From contig SRSI01000050.1 in the NCBI GenBank assembly GCA_005656395.1, positions 2,170,001 through 2,234,000 of the forward strand: DNA of 64,000 nucleotides, given 5' to 3'. Below the pieces are notes generated by a model. That model was not told where the DNA came from, ran no database searches, and was given only the letters and a program-made list of their open reading frames with translations. Positions 11,021-26,186 of this stretch are shown here, piece by piece (the first letter of the stretch is position 1; every line of letters begins with the position of its first letter). A program made the position numbers and the translations under genes. This stretch comes from Strongyloides papillosus. Its lineage: Eukaryota; Nematoda; Chromadorea; Rhabditida; Strongyloididae.

Positions 11021-12511
11021 ATGCTTTCACCATCCCAACAACAATCTCCAAATTCATTTGCCTCCTCTGTTCAAACACCATCATCAGATACATCTTCACT
11101 CCATACATCAAACGACGAAAATTCATTAACACCAAATTATAATTCAACTTTAAATATTAAGACATCACCATCCTCTGAACATATTAACGTTACTTCTTTA
11201 GCATCACAGTATAATTATCCACATAATATGTTTGGGACAACTATGGATCATTATAATAGAAATTGGACATACACTGATCAGACTCCATTTACCTACAATC
11301 CTGCTACAGCAACACAATTTCCTACACCTACAGGTCCACATCAATTACCATTCCTATTTCCTAACACCAATCAAAATCATCAAATGACAGGATGGCCCAC
11401 AGCTTACACACAAAATATGGCTAATGGTACAATGCATTTTGAATTTGATAATAATCATATTAATTTTGGTAATAATACCGGTAACTCATCATCAACCACA
11501 ACGACAACACCTTCTACCACATCAACTGCCGCTTCTAATACCAATAATAATAATAATAATTCTAACAACGGGATTAGTGGAGGTACTCAGGGTGAGGATG
11601 AATCTCAATGTAAAAGAGATACAGATGATGGGAACAATAATAACAGACCAGAAGTTATACAAAGAGTCTCACCCCAAAACAATGACAACACAAACACCAA
11701 CAACACCACAAGGCAACGAAATATCATTGATAATTACCCAAACATCTCAACACTAACAAACAACACAACAACCCCAACAGCATTAGCTTTCACGACAACC
11801 TCCACATCAGGAGTATCACCGATATGGTCATGTTACCCAAATTTCAGAACATCTATAGGTGATGGAACCGGAAATACCTTTCATAACCAGGATGCCATGT
11901 TAAATAGTCTGGAACATTTTCATAATAATAGTTGTGGGTTAAAGGAAGATTTGGATAATGCTTCAAGTGATGATTTGGAACAGTTTGCCAAGACTTTTAA
12001 ACAGAAACGTATTAAGCTTGGTTTTACACAGGCTGATGTTGGTATAGCTATTGGTAATTTATATGGTAATGTTTTTTCACAAACAACAATATGTCGTTTT
12101 GAGGCATTACAATTGTCTTTTAAGAATATGTGTAAACTTAAGCCGTTGTTGTTTAAGTGGTTGGAGGAGGCTGACTCCTCGACATCCCTACAGAATGGTG
12201 TTTTTGAGAAGATGACAGGTTCCGGGGGAAGGAAAAGGAAGAAGAGGACAAGTATTGAGGTGCAAGTTAAATCACGCCTGGAGCACCATTTTAGAAGGAA
12301 TCCTAAACCAAATGCTCAGGAGATAAGTAGTGTAGCCAATGAATTACAGCTAGAAAAAGAGGTAGTCCGTGTATGGTTTTGTAATCGAAGGCAGAAGGAG
12401 AAGAGGATGACACCTCAACAATTTAATCAAGATTTCATTTTGCAGGCCAATGCAGCGGCAGTTGCAAGTGTTATGTATAATAATAATTGTGATGGAAATC
12501 TTTATCATTGA
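11021..12511 (+). CDS. ceh-6: Class III POU-homeodomain transcription factor, CEH-6-like
   Basis: A single uninterrupted frame of 496 residues. The first 310 residues are low-complexity (Asn/Thr/Ser/Gln/Pro-rich), typical of a flexible activation region. The POU-specific domain spans about 312-386 ([19 protein letters not shown] ... FKWLEEAD). A short linker follows, then the POU homeodomain at about 404-463, starting [10 protein letters not shown] and ending in the recognition helix [12 protein letters not shown] with the POU-type WFC. Class III features include the LGFTQADVG and [15 protein letters not shown] blocks and the [10 protein letters not shown] start. Family members bind octamer DNA in the nucleus and control ectodermal, excretory and neuronal fates; C. 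elegans CEH-6 is the class III member. The absence of any intron in the coding region is notable. Orthology to ceh-6 rests on domain resemblance. Confidence 0.92.
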   Translation: MLSPSQQQSPNSFASSVQTPSSDTSSLHTSNDENSLTPNYNSTLNIKTSPSSEHINVTSLASQYNYPHNMFGTTMDHYNRNWTYTDQTPFTYNPATATQFPTPTGPHQLPFLFPNTNQNHQMTGWPTAYTQNMANGTMHFEFDNNHINFGNNTGNSSSTTTTTPSTTSTAASNTNNNNNNSNNGISGGTQGEDESQCKRDTDDGNNNNRPEVIQRVSPQNNDNTNTNNTTRQRNIIDNYPNISTLTNNTTTPTALAFTTTSTSGVSPIWSCYPNFRTSIGDGTGNTFHNQDAMLNSLEHFHNNSCGLKEDLDNASSDDLEQFAKTFKQKRIKLGFTQADVGIAIGNLYGNVFSQTTICRFEALQLSFKNMCKLKPLLFKWLEEADSSTSLQNGVFEKMTGSGGRKRKKRTSIEVQVKSRLEHHFRRNPKPNAQEISSVANELQLEKEVVRVWFCNRRQKEKRMTPQQFNQDFILQANAAAVASVMYNNNCDGNLYH

Positions 12512-15273
12512 AATATAATGTATAGATAGGAAGACTGTTTTAAATCAAATTAACATTAAAAAAATGAAAGTATCAAAATGTTTTACCATGGTGATTTTAT
12601 CAACAACAAAGATTGTTTTCAAATATATTTTTTTCTATAATTATATAATATTACTGTACAAAAAATTAAAATTTCTTTTCAACTCACATTGTAATTTACT
12701 TTATTAAAGCATTAAGTATAATATAATATTTTTATATATATCTTTTTGAGAAAATATAATTATTTAACATTATAGTAAATATCTTTACTAAATGATAATG
12801 TCATTTATATCCTTGTATAAAATTTTTATTTCCCTATTTTAAGAAATATATATATAAAGTATTTGTGTCGTTTTTATTTCTATTGTTACTTTTATTTTCT
12901 GAACAACAGAATGTCTTCTCCCAATATCATAATGTTAGAATGTTATTTTAAAAGTAATTGGTTTGATACTTTTTATTTGATCAAATTTGTTGTTTACATA
13001 AAATAGTAATTATTTTTACCTGAAGTCACTAATAAAAACATAATTTATATTACTTCTCTCATTATACTTACTGGGGAGATGACCATTTTAATAAATATTA
13101 TAAAAGTTTGCTTTTCTCACTCACTTTTTTTGCCTTCAAAAGTATTATAATAGAAAAGATATACAAATTCATCAAAGCAGGGATTTTAAAATCATTACTA
13201 TTGTTTAAATATACATTTGTTTAATATTTTCAATAACTTTTCAAATTATAATACAAATTACCTCTTTTTAATTTTTTTTGACATCATATTATGTCAATAT
13301 ACACAACAATAATCAACACTATTTTAAATTAAAAGATAAAAGAAATATCACCCATTCATATACAATTACCATTCTTATAAAACTACATCAAAAAAATTTT
13401 TTTTTTCAAAATTAGTGAGGGAAAAAGATTTTATACTTATGTCTCTTTTCATTTGTATTATATTTTTGAGTTATTAATTTTAACCATCAAATATTGGCAT
13501 TTAACTCATACCATATATCTATCAACAATTAATATGGGATTTTATAATTTTTTGGTGGGGAATGGCAAATTGTTTGACACCTGCTTTAGTCTCATTAAGA
13601 CTTAAGAGATTTTTTGATTTTTATACAAAATTAAGATTTATCTAGACAGTTAAACATCAATAATGAAATAGGTCTGTTTTTGTTGGAGAAAGATTGATGA
13701 GGAGCAGATGAATAGGAAAAAAATATTGTAAGAGAATGATCATGAAAATTAATTAAATGAATGTTTTTATTATTATGTCTGCATCTTTACTTTTCTTAAG
13801 ATTTTTAAAAGGGAAACAATACGATATTAATTTATGACTACCATTTTACCTTTTAACAACAATAACAATAAGTAATAAAATATACCTTTCACCTTGGATA
13901 GCCTCATAAATTTAATTCCTATCAATACCTTTAACTTTTCAACAAAATACATAAAAAAAGGAACTTCTCATTTATAGGATATGGAAAAAAATTTATAGTA
14001 ATAAATTCAATAAAAATGTCAAGCATAGATAATCTCTAAACAAAAGCATTCATTATCTTTAATAATTATATCCTATTCTTTTTAAATCAACACACTCTCT
14101 AACTCTTTAACATTCTTCAACTTTGCCATCCCTTTTTATATTGTTTTTTGTGAACGCAATCCATTCTTTTATCTTTATATCTTAATAAGATTATCCCAGA
14201 TGCTTCAATACTCAATTCTTACCAGTTAATCTTTTATAAAGGTTTTCCTCAACCACCATGTTTTTTTCAAAAAATATAAGAATTATAGGATGTTCCTTTT
14301 AATTGTAAAGGATAAAAAGGGCACTCGGCACCCTGATACAGGTGATAGGCATCGTGTAAAAATAATTCATTTACCCAATTATACTTCATTAAATAACAGC
14401 CATCATCATCTATAAAAGTCATGCTGTGATTTTAATGACACTTCCGTTAACATCATTTTACACTTTTAAAAGCAACAGTTGCCAATTGTTATAAATTTTC
14501 TCCTTCTCCAAATATAACGAAAATTGTAAAGATGTTGTTGGTGACATCTTTAGGAAAATTTTTACTTTATGTGAATTTTAATTATTATTACTTTGGTGAG
14601 AGATGGAGAATGGTGGAGATAGAGGAAAAAGTTAGTAAAATGAATATAGTTATTGAATATTTTATAAGAGGAAATTATTTTATTACTAATTTATCAAACT
14701 ACATATAACATAATACATAAGTATAAATAAATATAATTTTGGAGATAAGAAAAAAGAAGTTATAATAACATTTACCCATTTAGAATTTATATGGTTAAAA
14801 TCAATTACACTGAATTTACATTTTTAACTTACTAAACTAACAATTTTTACTATCATAAATTTAGTTTGGAGTTTTTCAATTATGGATATATAAAAATGGG
14901 AAGAATATCTTTCGGTTTTAAAAAAAAGGATGGTGGTTTTATTACAATTTAAGATTTATAATCTTTTATCATACAAAGTAATAAATTATTTTAAAAAATA
15001 ATCATTCATGCAAAAAATATTCTTCAATTAACACTATCAATACCAGTAGGAAGTATTTATATTTATGGTGTAAAAAAATATTACAAAACGATACGAAATT
15101 GTAACTTTCTAGGTTGAAAAATCACTAAGTTCAAGAACTTTTCCACTCCAACATTCATTAACATAGTTAAAAAACTATTCCAAGAACGCAAAAGACATCT
15201 ACAAACTACATATACATTTATTAAAAAAAAAGTTAAATAAATCAAAAAAAATCCACAATCTCAACACCTCCAT
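12512..15273. other. Gene-free stretch between tail-to-tail POU and CDC5L genes
   Basis: AT-rich, holding the two 3' UTRs. An AATAAA lies 578 bases after the POU stop (13090-13095). A small GC-rich island at about 14311-14355 (GGGCACTCGGCACCC ... GGTGATAGGCATCG) stands out from the background but forms only a short hairpin; I cannot name it. Confidence 0.45.
15217..15222 (-). terminator. Poly(A) signal AATAAA for CDC5L
   Basis: AATAAA on the minus strand (TTTATT on plus), about 50 bases after the CDC5L stop codon. Confidence 0.55.
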
Positions 15274-18647
<3,374 letters not shown>

Positions 18648-18802
18648 ATTGAAATATACAAAAAATAAACAGTAAGTAATTAAGCAATAAAATATTTATA
18701 GTTGGCGTAAAACGGTTTCAAATGAAAATAATATCTTACAACGAAATGCTATGGACATTGGGGAGACGTATTCAAGTATAACGATCAAGAATATATAGAA
18801 TA

Positions 18803-18808
18803 TTTATT
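18803..18808 (-). terminator. Poly(A) signal AATAAA for the metallophosphoesterase gene
   Basis: AATAAA on the minus strand about 67 bases after the stop codon, within the 227-bp gap before the CDC5L start. Confidence 0.5.
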
Positions 18809-18874
18809 GGGATTTTTCCGTGTCTCTTATTAAAATTAATGATCATATATATCTATAAATTTACTATCAACAAT

Positions 18875-20296
18875 TTATCCTTTAACAAGTGTAAAAATAT
18901 GTATCTCTGAGTAGTACCACATTTTCATAGGTGCAGCCTGGTAAAGTGTTCCGGCACTAACGACTAATGTTGTACCATTCCCGACTTCATAGAATCCATG
19001 AAAATAGGGTAGGAAAGTGAGAACATAAGGTATCATAACATAGTATTGTCCTGCATGAGTATGCCCAGACAGGATGAGATCAACAGGTTTGTCCCGTGTA
19101 GCGTTAATGATTTCTTTAGTTGCTGCCGGATTGTGAGCTAAGACGATGATGGGTTCATCGGGGAGGCATTCATTGATTACTGAAGGATTCATGACATGGG
19201 TGCTGATGTTATTTTTTGCTGCTGATATATCATGAAGTCCTACTAAGCACATTCCTTGTAGATTATATATGTCATTTTCTAGGACCTTGAAGCCATACTC
19301 ATTTTTAAAAGCATCAATCCAATCCTGAACATTCCCGTAGTAATATTCGTGATTTCCAGTAACGAAGAACGTTCCATAATTAGATGTGAAATGTTTCATT
19401 GGCTTTGTTCTATCTTTTATTAACTGATATGGAGCATCCACAACATCACCAACGAGGAAAATTGCATCAACTTTCTCCTCATTAACCATATCAACAACTT
19501 TAGATATCATATCTTCATATACTAACGCTCCTGTATGGAGATCTGTCACCAAGGCAAACCTAAACCCTTCAGTCTCTGGTTTAAGATCTTTAATTTTTAA
19601 CGTATGGTATTTTAGGTAAATTCTATTTGCTGAGATTATTTCTATACCACATAGAAGGATACTTATACAGAGTGTAAAGATTACTTGATGTTGGCTATCA
19701 GTACAAAACTTCTTTATAAAATCGCATTTATAAAAGTAGTTCAATATTCTATTTGGATAATAGAATTTCTCGATACCTTTGATAAGGAATGTTAAGACGA
19801 TAAAACCAAAAGAGAACATAAACATGTGTATCCATAGTCCATTTGCCCACCCAAAGATGTAATACAAAAGACTATTTTCGATGTTGGTGAAGTACAAAAA
19901 ATACATCCCAATAGCCAATATTGATAATAACATCCAACTCCTTGTCATCCTACCCTTCCATTTATTCAGTTTACGTTGCGAAAATTTACCATAACTCGTG
20001 GTAAACTTAACATACGTAAAAGGTTGAATGAAAAAAGACGACAAAAACGAATGAGCCAAATACGATAAGTAAGTCATAAGCCACCCCATTTTACAGACAG
20101 AAAAAAACCTCCGAACATTCCCATATTCGTAACCATGGAACTTACTTGTCTACAAAATATACATTTAACATATCAGTTTTAATAATTTAAAAAAGTATAT
20201 TTAGCTTACATAACGGTTCCCGATGTAATCTATTATTAGGTGGATAGCATAAAAAACAACTATAGAGTAAAATATTTTCCTTACTGATAATAGCAT
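18875..20296 (-). CDS. Multi-pass membrane metallophosphoesterase, TMPPE-like
   Basis: Two exons, 20210-20296 and 18875-20149, phase 0, giving 453 residues. Exon 1 (MLLSVRKIFYSIVVFYAIH...) adds a first hydrophobic segment. A second in-frame Met lies at 20089, but the frame is open through the splice site upstream, so I prefer the longer form. The N-terminal 210 residues hold about five hydrophobic segments. The C-terminal half is a calcineurin-like phosphoesterase with every metal-binding motif: DLH (D232, H234), GDVVD (265), GNHE (295-296), AHN (H368) and GHTHAGQ (391-394). The architecture matches human TMPPE and bacterial YaeI-type enzymes. The substrate is unknown; the active site probably sits at one face of a membrane. 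The gene is divergent from the ATP synthase gene and upstream of, and co-directional with, CDC5L. Confidence 0.9.
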
Positions 20297-20831
20297 ACTT
20301 TTCTTACATGAAATGACAATTTCATTTGAAAAAAATTCTTATATAACTGCTATTTTTATACTTTTTATTAATTGTCGTTGGTATTATAAGAATGTCTGTA
20401 ATACTACACATAAACAGGTTAATCATTATTTCTATGGTGTTAAGTGAGTTGCGGCCCTAATACATTTTGTACATATGAAAATTTTCCAGATTTTTTAAAG
20501 GGAGTATTTTTATGTGGTTTTTGGTGTTTTTTCTTGTTTTGTAATGGGAATATTTTTGTTTATTGACTTGAGATATTTTTTTCTAGTAGTTTCTATTTTA
20601 AGACTCTGTGTTTATGATAAATTTTATATATGTGCGATTATTAGTTGTTGATAGTGTGGTCTGATTTGGAATGGGTTATGCAGGGAGACATGCTAATTTA
20701 ACAATGAAAAATATTTTTTTTAAGGAAAACGTTATTTTTTTCTTAATTTCTATTTAATTTAATTTTCGTTATTTTCAACTATTATTATTTGGATTTTCTT
20801 AAAACGATTATATATTCAAATTTTTTTAGGA
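20297..20831. promoter_or_regulatory. 535-bp divergent intergenic region between TMPPE-like and ATP synthase d genes
   Basis: The two flanking genes start in opposite directions, so this stretch must contain both promoters. It is T-rich toward the plus-strand gene and ends in a splice-acceptor-like TTTTTTTAG. No specific motif is called. Confidence 0.5.
20821..20831 (+). promoter_or_regulatory. Probable spliced-leader trans-splice acceptor
   Basis: TTTTTTTAG|GA directly precedes the ATG at 20832, leaving a two-base native 5' UTR. A 3' splice site this close to a start codon without an obvious upstream coding exon is the usual signature of nematode SL trans-splicing. A cis-spliced 5' UTR exon is the alternative. 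Confidence 0.6.
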
Positions 20832-21455
20832 ATGTTCCCATCATTAAGGCGTGCTTCATCTGTCGTTAACTTTGCTAAAGTTAGTGAGAAACTTACTCCA
20901 CAACATGCAGCTGAATTCCAAAAATTGAAAACCTTCAACTCTGCCGTCAGTGCTACGTAAGTTATTTCATTTATTTTTAAAAATTATTATCCCAATAATT
21001 TTCCAGAGTAAATGAACTCCCATCAGAACTTCCAAAAATTGACTTTGCTGCCCTTAAAAAAGAGATGCCAGGATATGCCTCAATTCTTGATTCACTCCAA
21101 AAACAATATGAAGGAATAAAAATTCCAAAAGGCACAGTCCCAGAGGAGTACAAAAAACAAATCACTGAATTCGTTGCATTCAACGAGGCCCGTATAAAAA
21201 TTCACAACGAAAAAAACCGCCATCGGAGCTGAGGAAGCTAAGAAAGTTGAGGAGAGATGGGCTAAAGCTCCACCAGTAGAACACTTTGACCGCCAAATGT
21301 TCCCAGAATATTTCCCACAAATCTTCGCCGATCTTCGTACACAGGAACGCCTTCCAGATCCAATTAATCTCGGAATTAATGAAGATGATATTGCTCATAA
21401 GAGATACAAAAACTTCAATGTTCTAAAACGCGAGGACAAACTTGATGACCATTAG
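20832..21455 (+). CDS. atp-5: Mitochondrial ATP synthase peripheral-stalk subunit d, with an apparent frameshift
   Basis: Exon 1 is 20832-20956 and exon 2 is 21007-21455 (GTAAGT donor, TTTTCCAG acceptor). The protein begins MFPSLRRASSVVNFAKVSEK, a basic amphipathic mitochondrial-style start, and continues with family blocks such as FVAFNEARIKIHNEK, EEAKKVEERWAKAPPVEHFD and LPDPINLGINED. Subunit d links the F1 head to the membrane sector on the matrix side of the inner membrane. As written, the frame breaks in a run of seven A at 21210-21216: upstream reads into a TGA at 21230-21232, while the conserved remainder is in the +1 frame to the TAG at 21453-21455. Six A would give a continuous 190-residue protein. 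The conserved coding on both sides makes a sequence error more likely than a pseudogene. Poly(A) signal at 21515. Confidence 0.9.
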
Positions 21456-22144
21456 ATTTTCCTATCCAATATATAGGGTAGACTATTATTGACATTAGAA
21501 TTGTTTACAAATTGAATAAAAAAATCTTTACGCCGTCTCTTTATATTACTCTTTTTTTACATATTACATATTAATTTCTATCACTTATATAATATTGTTT
21601 ACACCATATTGCACTATGTATTAGAGAAGAAACAAAAAGTAAGTTAATTCTGGAAGAGAAATAAATGGGATGGTAAAAGTCTTTGTCATAGGGTGTGCAC
21701 ATTCCCATGCTTAATGGAACTGTTCCTTGTGTATCTTGAGAGGTACACTTTATATCGTAAAGGGTTATAAGATCTCTTTGCGAACCTTATTGACAAACAA
21801 TGTTTTTTTGTCTGGAATGAAATGTTATATAAGTTCCCCAGACGTAACTCTTATCAATTATACTGCTCTTGACACGATGTTATGCTTATTTGTACTTTTC
21901 TTTGATTGTTGTATACCTGTTCTTTTTTTTCCTTGGGCATCTTAATTACCATATCATGTATTTACTTTACAGTTGTTGGATATTTATCTTTTTACCACTA
22001 GTTCATTTTATGACTTTTTTCTTTGTCAAAAAAATTTTTATATTACGCAATAAAGATATTAATTAATTATTTTTTTATAGAGTCTTTGTTTTTCTAAATA
22101 ATAATTATTTTGATTTTTGTTTATAATAATAAAAAAGGGGTGAC
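21456..22144. other. Gene-free stretch upstream of the FoxP-like gene
   Basis: Contains the 3' UTR of the ATP synthase gene and presumably the promoter and 5' UTR of the forkhead gene. Short open frames near 21727-22066 show no recognisable protein. Confidence 0.45.
21515..21520 (+). terminator. Poly(A) signal AATAAA for ATP synthase subunit d
   Basis: AATAAA about 60 bases after the TAG stop at 21453-21455. Confidence 0.65.
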
Positions 22145-24626
22145 ATGGAGACTGATGAGATACAAGAACACATGGTAAGTTAGAGAGACAATCAGTATTA
22201 AAATATGTATGTGTGTAATCGCCTATTTATTTAAGAGTCTTCCAGTATGTGAAAACCTGGGGTCGAAGATTGAAGAAGAAAAAAAAGAGGCACCCGATGT
22301 GTCAGGATCAAATTTAATTAATAATAACGGATTACCTAATATTAATAATTGGAGTTTTTCTAACACCGATATTAAAGATAAATTCTTTGCAGATATTTTG
22401 GGTACAAACGATAATAATAATCCTACTAATGGGCTAATGTTGGAGAAATTATTAAACGATTATAAGTGGAATATCGAAGAAAAGTCAAAATATGATCCAA
22501 AAGATTTATGCGAAAATCTCAAAAAAGGATTGTTAAATCAACCATGTATTCAGAATACATCTTATTTTAAATTTTACCAGAATAATATGTGTATATGGCC
22601 AGAGTGTTATAAACATATGCCATCTAAAGGTGATTACATTTGTCATGTCCTGGATGAACATAAAAACGACTCTGAAGGTCTCAGACAATTCGAGGAACAG
22701 AAAAAATACACAAAAATTCTAGAGGCGTTGTACACTACAAACAAGATAAGATTACAATTAATGGAGGAACATTTACACATGAACACCACAGCAACATCAT
22801 CATCTATAGTTTCACCCCTCTCTCCTGACAGTTTCTCTTTCGACAACAACACCATTAAGAAAGATCATAATTTTACCCTACCACTATCACCATTCTCCAC
22901 TGCAAATTTCGATTTAACCAAATCATTACTAGGTGATGAGAAGGCTGTAAAAGGTACAAAAGGATCAAAACGTAAATACTCATGTCCTAATGGGAGCACC
23001 AAATCATCCTCCAGAACAACTAGATATGATGACTCCGATTTTATTAAAGATCGCGAGTACTACGCTATGAATGATGTTAGACCACCATATACTTACGCTA
23101 ACCTTATTCGCCAAGCCATTAAAGAATCCAAATCAAATCAATTAACACTAAACGAAATTTATCAATGGTTCCATGAAAGTTTTGTTTATTTTCGGAGAAA
23201 TCAAGCAACTTGGAAGAATGCCGTTCGCCACAACTTGTCTCTTCATAAGTGTTTTGTTAGGTATGAATATAATGATAGAGGTGCTGTATGGACTGTCAAT
23301 GATGAGGAGTACTTTCGTAGGAGGCCTCATAATAATATTAGTAGGAGTGCTAGAACATCTCCAAGTAGAAATGATGAAGGTGGTACACCACCGTTAAAGG
23401 CTAAAGCTAGTCTAAATTCATCATTGGACTCTAGTAATGTAGATCAAATGGGATTGAATGTCAATTTTGGTTCATTAGGCGATTTAGATAGTAACGCCTT
23501 TACTGAATTTTTATTATCAAAATATTACCTTCCATCAATACATAGTGATGTTAAGAAGATAACCCTTGAAAAGATTAAACAAGAAAATGAGGCAAAAGAT
23601 GATATCGTGAAAAAAGATGATAGTGAGGAGAAGTCATCCGAACCCGAACCACTACCAGAACAAACTAATGGTACTGAAGTAAATTCTGTAGATACATCAA
23701 TATCACAAAAATTAAATGAAATAGCACAATCAACACCTACAATGGATGTTGATGTTAATGAAAAAGAGGATACTGTATCAAAAATAGTAGACTGCTCTCT
23801 TACCAATGACGATACTGTTACCAGGGAAGATGATAATACAAAAACCACCGAGAGTGTATGTTTATCATCAAACAACAATATTGTTGACGCTAAAAGTGTT
23901 AATGTCAACAGTAAGTGTCAGGAGGAGTCATCAATAGAAGAGGTGGAAAAAAAACCTGCTGTGGGTCAGGGGATAGTTGATAGTCCACTAAATTTGACAG
24001 TTCCATTTGGACCATGCATGTTTCCTCAACCAAGAAATCAGATACCTGATCATAATAGTATAGTTAAGACATATGAGATGATCTCAAGAATGTATCCAAA
24101 TCTTTGCCAACCTGGTGTTTGTGTACCGGCCTTTGACGGGTTATCTCTTACACGTTCTGTTGGCAACTACTCACAATACTTGAATTCAAATATCCCATTG
24201 AATACACCAGCTGTAAGTAATAGGACTGCCGTCGGTGATAAGGATGATACTATAAATCCATCACCTAGTTTTACTTACAATCACTTTGTTATACCAAGAC
24301 CACCGGTAGGTGAAGGATTACCACCAGTAGTAGGGCCACCTCAGCAACACTTTTCAATAGCAAGAAAAAACCTACTTCCAGTATCACCAAACACACCAAA
24401 TTCTCATGTGCCAGCACAAAGTATTCGTAGTATCAAACAAAAAGCTACCCTAAAAAGTTTCTCAACGATTTTTCCTCAAAGACCAACAATAATAAATCCA
24501 AAACCAGGTGATAAATTTGTTCTCAAAGTCCAACCCTGTCCCAAGAAGGATGATATTATTGTCAACACTACTACCACCCAAGAAAGTACTACTACTATTA
24601 CCAAGGAAAAAACACCCAAAGCATAA
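22145..24626 (+). CDS. FoxP-subfamily forkhead transcription factor
   Basis: The main exon ends at 24626. My preferred model has a 10-codon first exon 22145-22174 ([10 protein letters not shown], then a perfect GTAAGT) spliced to 22236, giving 806 residues; an alternative is a start at the in-frame ATG 22209. FoxP assignment rests on three ordered modules. First is a C2H2 finger at about 129-152 (C-x4-C-x12-H-x4-H, CIWPEC...HVLDEH). Directly after it is a Leu-zipper-like helix ending in [10 protein letters not shown]. Last is a forkhead domain at about 291-376 ([53 protein letters not shown]). In FoxP proteins the zipper mediates dimerisation and the forkhead binds DNA; most act as repressors in neurons and other tissues. 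The C-terminal 400 residues are Ser/Thr/Glu-rich and probably disordered. Residue numbers assume the spliced model. Confidence 0.9.
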
Positions 24627-25019
24627 GAAAGGTTCTTGAAAGATAAATTACAAAATATTTTTCTTTAAAAAATAGTTAAATCTTATTTTTATACATATAT
24701 ATATTATACATATATCTTTATATTGTTATGAGGATTTTTAGCACATGTTTATTGTCTTGTTTTTTTTTTCATCTACCATTTAAAACGTGTTTTACTAGCT
24801 TATAGTAAGTTTTTGTACTTTGAATTTAAAATAAAATATAAAAAAACAAAGTAATTAAATATTTATTAAAATGTATGGTAAAGAGATTTTTTTTGTTTTT
24901 GTTGTTAACATTTTGTTTTAGAAGATGAATTTTCAATGATATATCCGGATGTGGTATATGCATAATTTAGTATTCTCCTCCATTTTCTAGAATTTTCTAT
25001 ATTCAATATATTGAAAGTG
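24627..25019. other. Short 3'-to-3' intergenic region
   Basis: Lies between the tail-to-tail FoxP-like (+) and unknown (-) genes. Contains AATAAA on plus at about 24829. Nothing else seen. Confidence 0.45.
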
Positions 25020-26186
25020 TTAAACAATCATACGTTCGCGGAAGTCGTTGTTTAGGTAGTTGTCGAATGGTTTACTATCCAGAATTGGATCACAACTTTT
25101 CCTCCTCACAACACTTTTGTGTTTCTCCAAATTCTTCTTCAACTCCTTCTTAATGAACTCCTCACTGTATGGACTTCCCTCACTATACTCAAAAACTTTC
25201 TTCTGATTTTCAGACTTCGTCATTTTTGGTGCGTCCAAATTCTTACTGCCTTGATGATACAAATTTGGGGATGGGTTTGGACTACTTGGGTGAGAATAAT
25301 AATTTAACTCATCAATATTAAAATCGACATCCAAAAAACTGGAGTTTGTATAATTATTTGGTGGTACTGATGTCTGTAAAGGAAGTGGAGAAGAACCTTG
25401 AGATATATTTTCGTATGACTTTTTGAGGGGGCGTAAGTGTAATGCATTACTAATTTTTCTTGCTGAGTTTTTTAATGGACATAGAATTTTTGATTCTATA
25501 CCTTTACTTTTGGAACGTTTTCTGGTGGCTGTGTCTTTTTCTGGTAAGGAAAAATCTCTTGATCTTAGGGTGACGTCATCGTGGTAGATGGAGTTTAGAC
25601 TGTTTACTGATTTGTATGATGCGTCACTGTATGCATTAATTAATTGTTTACTCCTTTGGAGGTTTTTGTTTCTCCTAATTTGTGAGAATGGATTCTTAAT
25701 GCTAAAGAATGAATGTTTATGGTGGAGGGATATTGAGGAGTATGGTGATGTTGAACAGGAACACATACTTGAGTCAGTTGTTGTCCTACAAGTTGAACCA
25801 GAATGAGATGTTGTACTGTCACTCCCATAAAAAGGAATCCCACGCCAGATACTACGTTTTGTTGTTGCGGACATATTTTGAAATTTATTAGGCTCAATGA
25901 GGATATTGTCAAAATCATCCTCAATTGTACTTTTTGCTTCTAACTATAGAATTAAAATAATCTATATAAAAGGGAATAATAACATTAAACTTACAATTTT
26001 ATCATTCAACATCTTCTTTTTATTTATGTCATCATTTTTTGAAAAAAATTCCACGAGCTGTTTTTCTTTAACAGAGATATCGTTTAACGACCAGGATAGT
26101 GACATGTAGTATCTTTTTGGCTTTTCTGGTGGTATAATTGGTGAAGCAGAAACAGGTCTTCTGGGGTGATCAAAAACGTGTAACAT
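25020..26186 (-). CDS. Unrecognised Ser/Lys-rich, largely disordered protein
   Basis: Two exons, 25995-26186 and 25020-25943, join in phase 0 (GTAAGT donor, CTATAG acceptor) to give 371 residues. The N-terminus carries a Pro-rich patch (SASPIIPPEKPKRYYMSLSWS) and a charged, possibly helical segment (SVKEKQLVEFFSKND). The rest is rich in Ser, Asn, Lys and Tyr, with a Cys/Ser stretch (CRTTTDSSMCSCSTSPYSS), basic clusters (RKRSKSKG, SARKISNALHLRPLKK) and a C-terminal charged helix (EEFIKKELKKNLEKHK) followed by RRKSCDP, which looks like a phosphosite or 14-3-3-type motif. There is no signal peptide, membrane span or known domain. I do not recognise a family. Clean splicing and a sustained frame argue for a real gene. 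Confidence 0.7.

Noticed and set aside
14311..14355. Possible tRNA or miRNA in the GC-rich island
   Set aside because: No cloverleaf arms or T-loop consensus and no recognised microRNA seed; kept only as an unexplained island.
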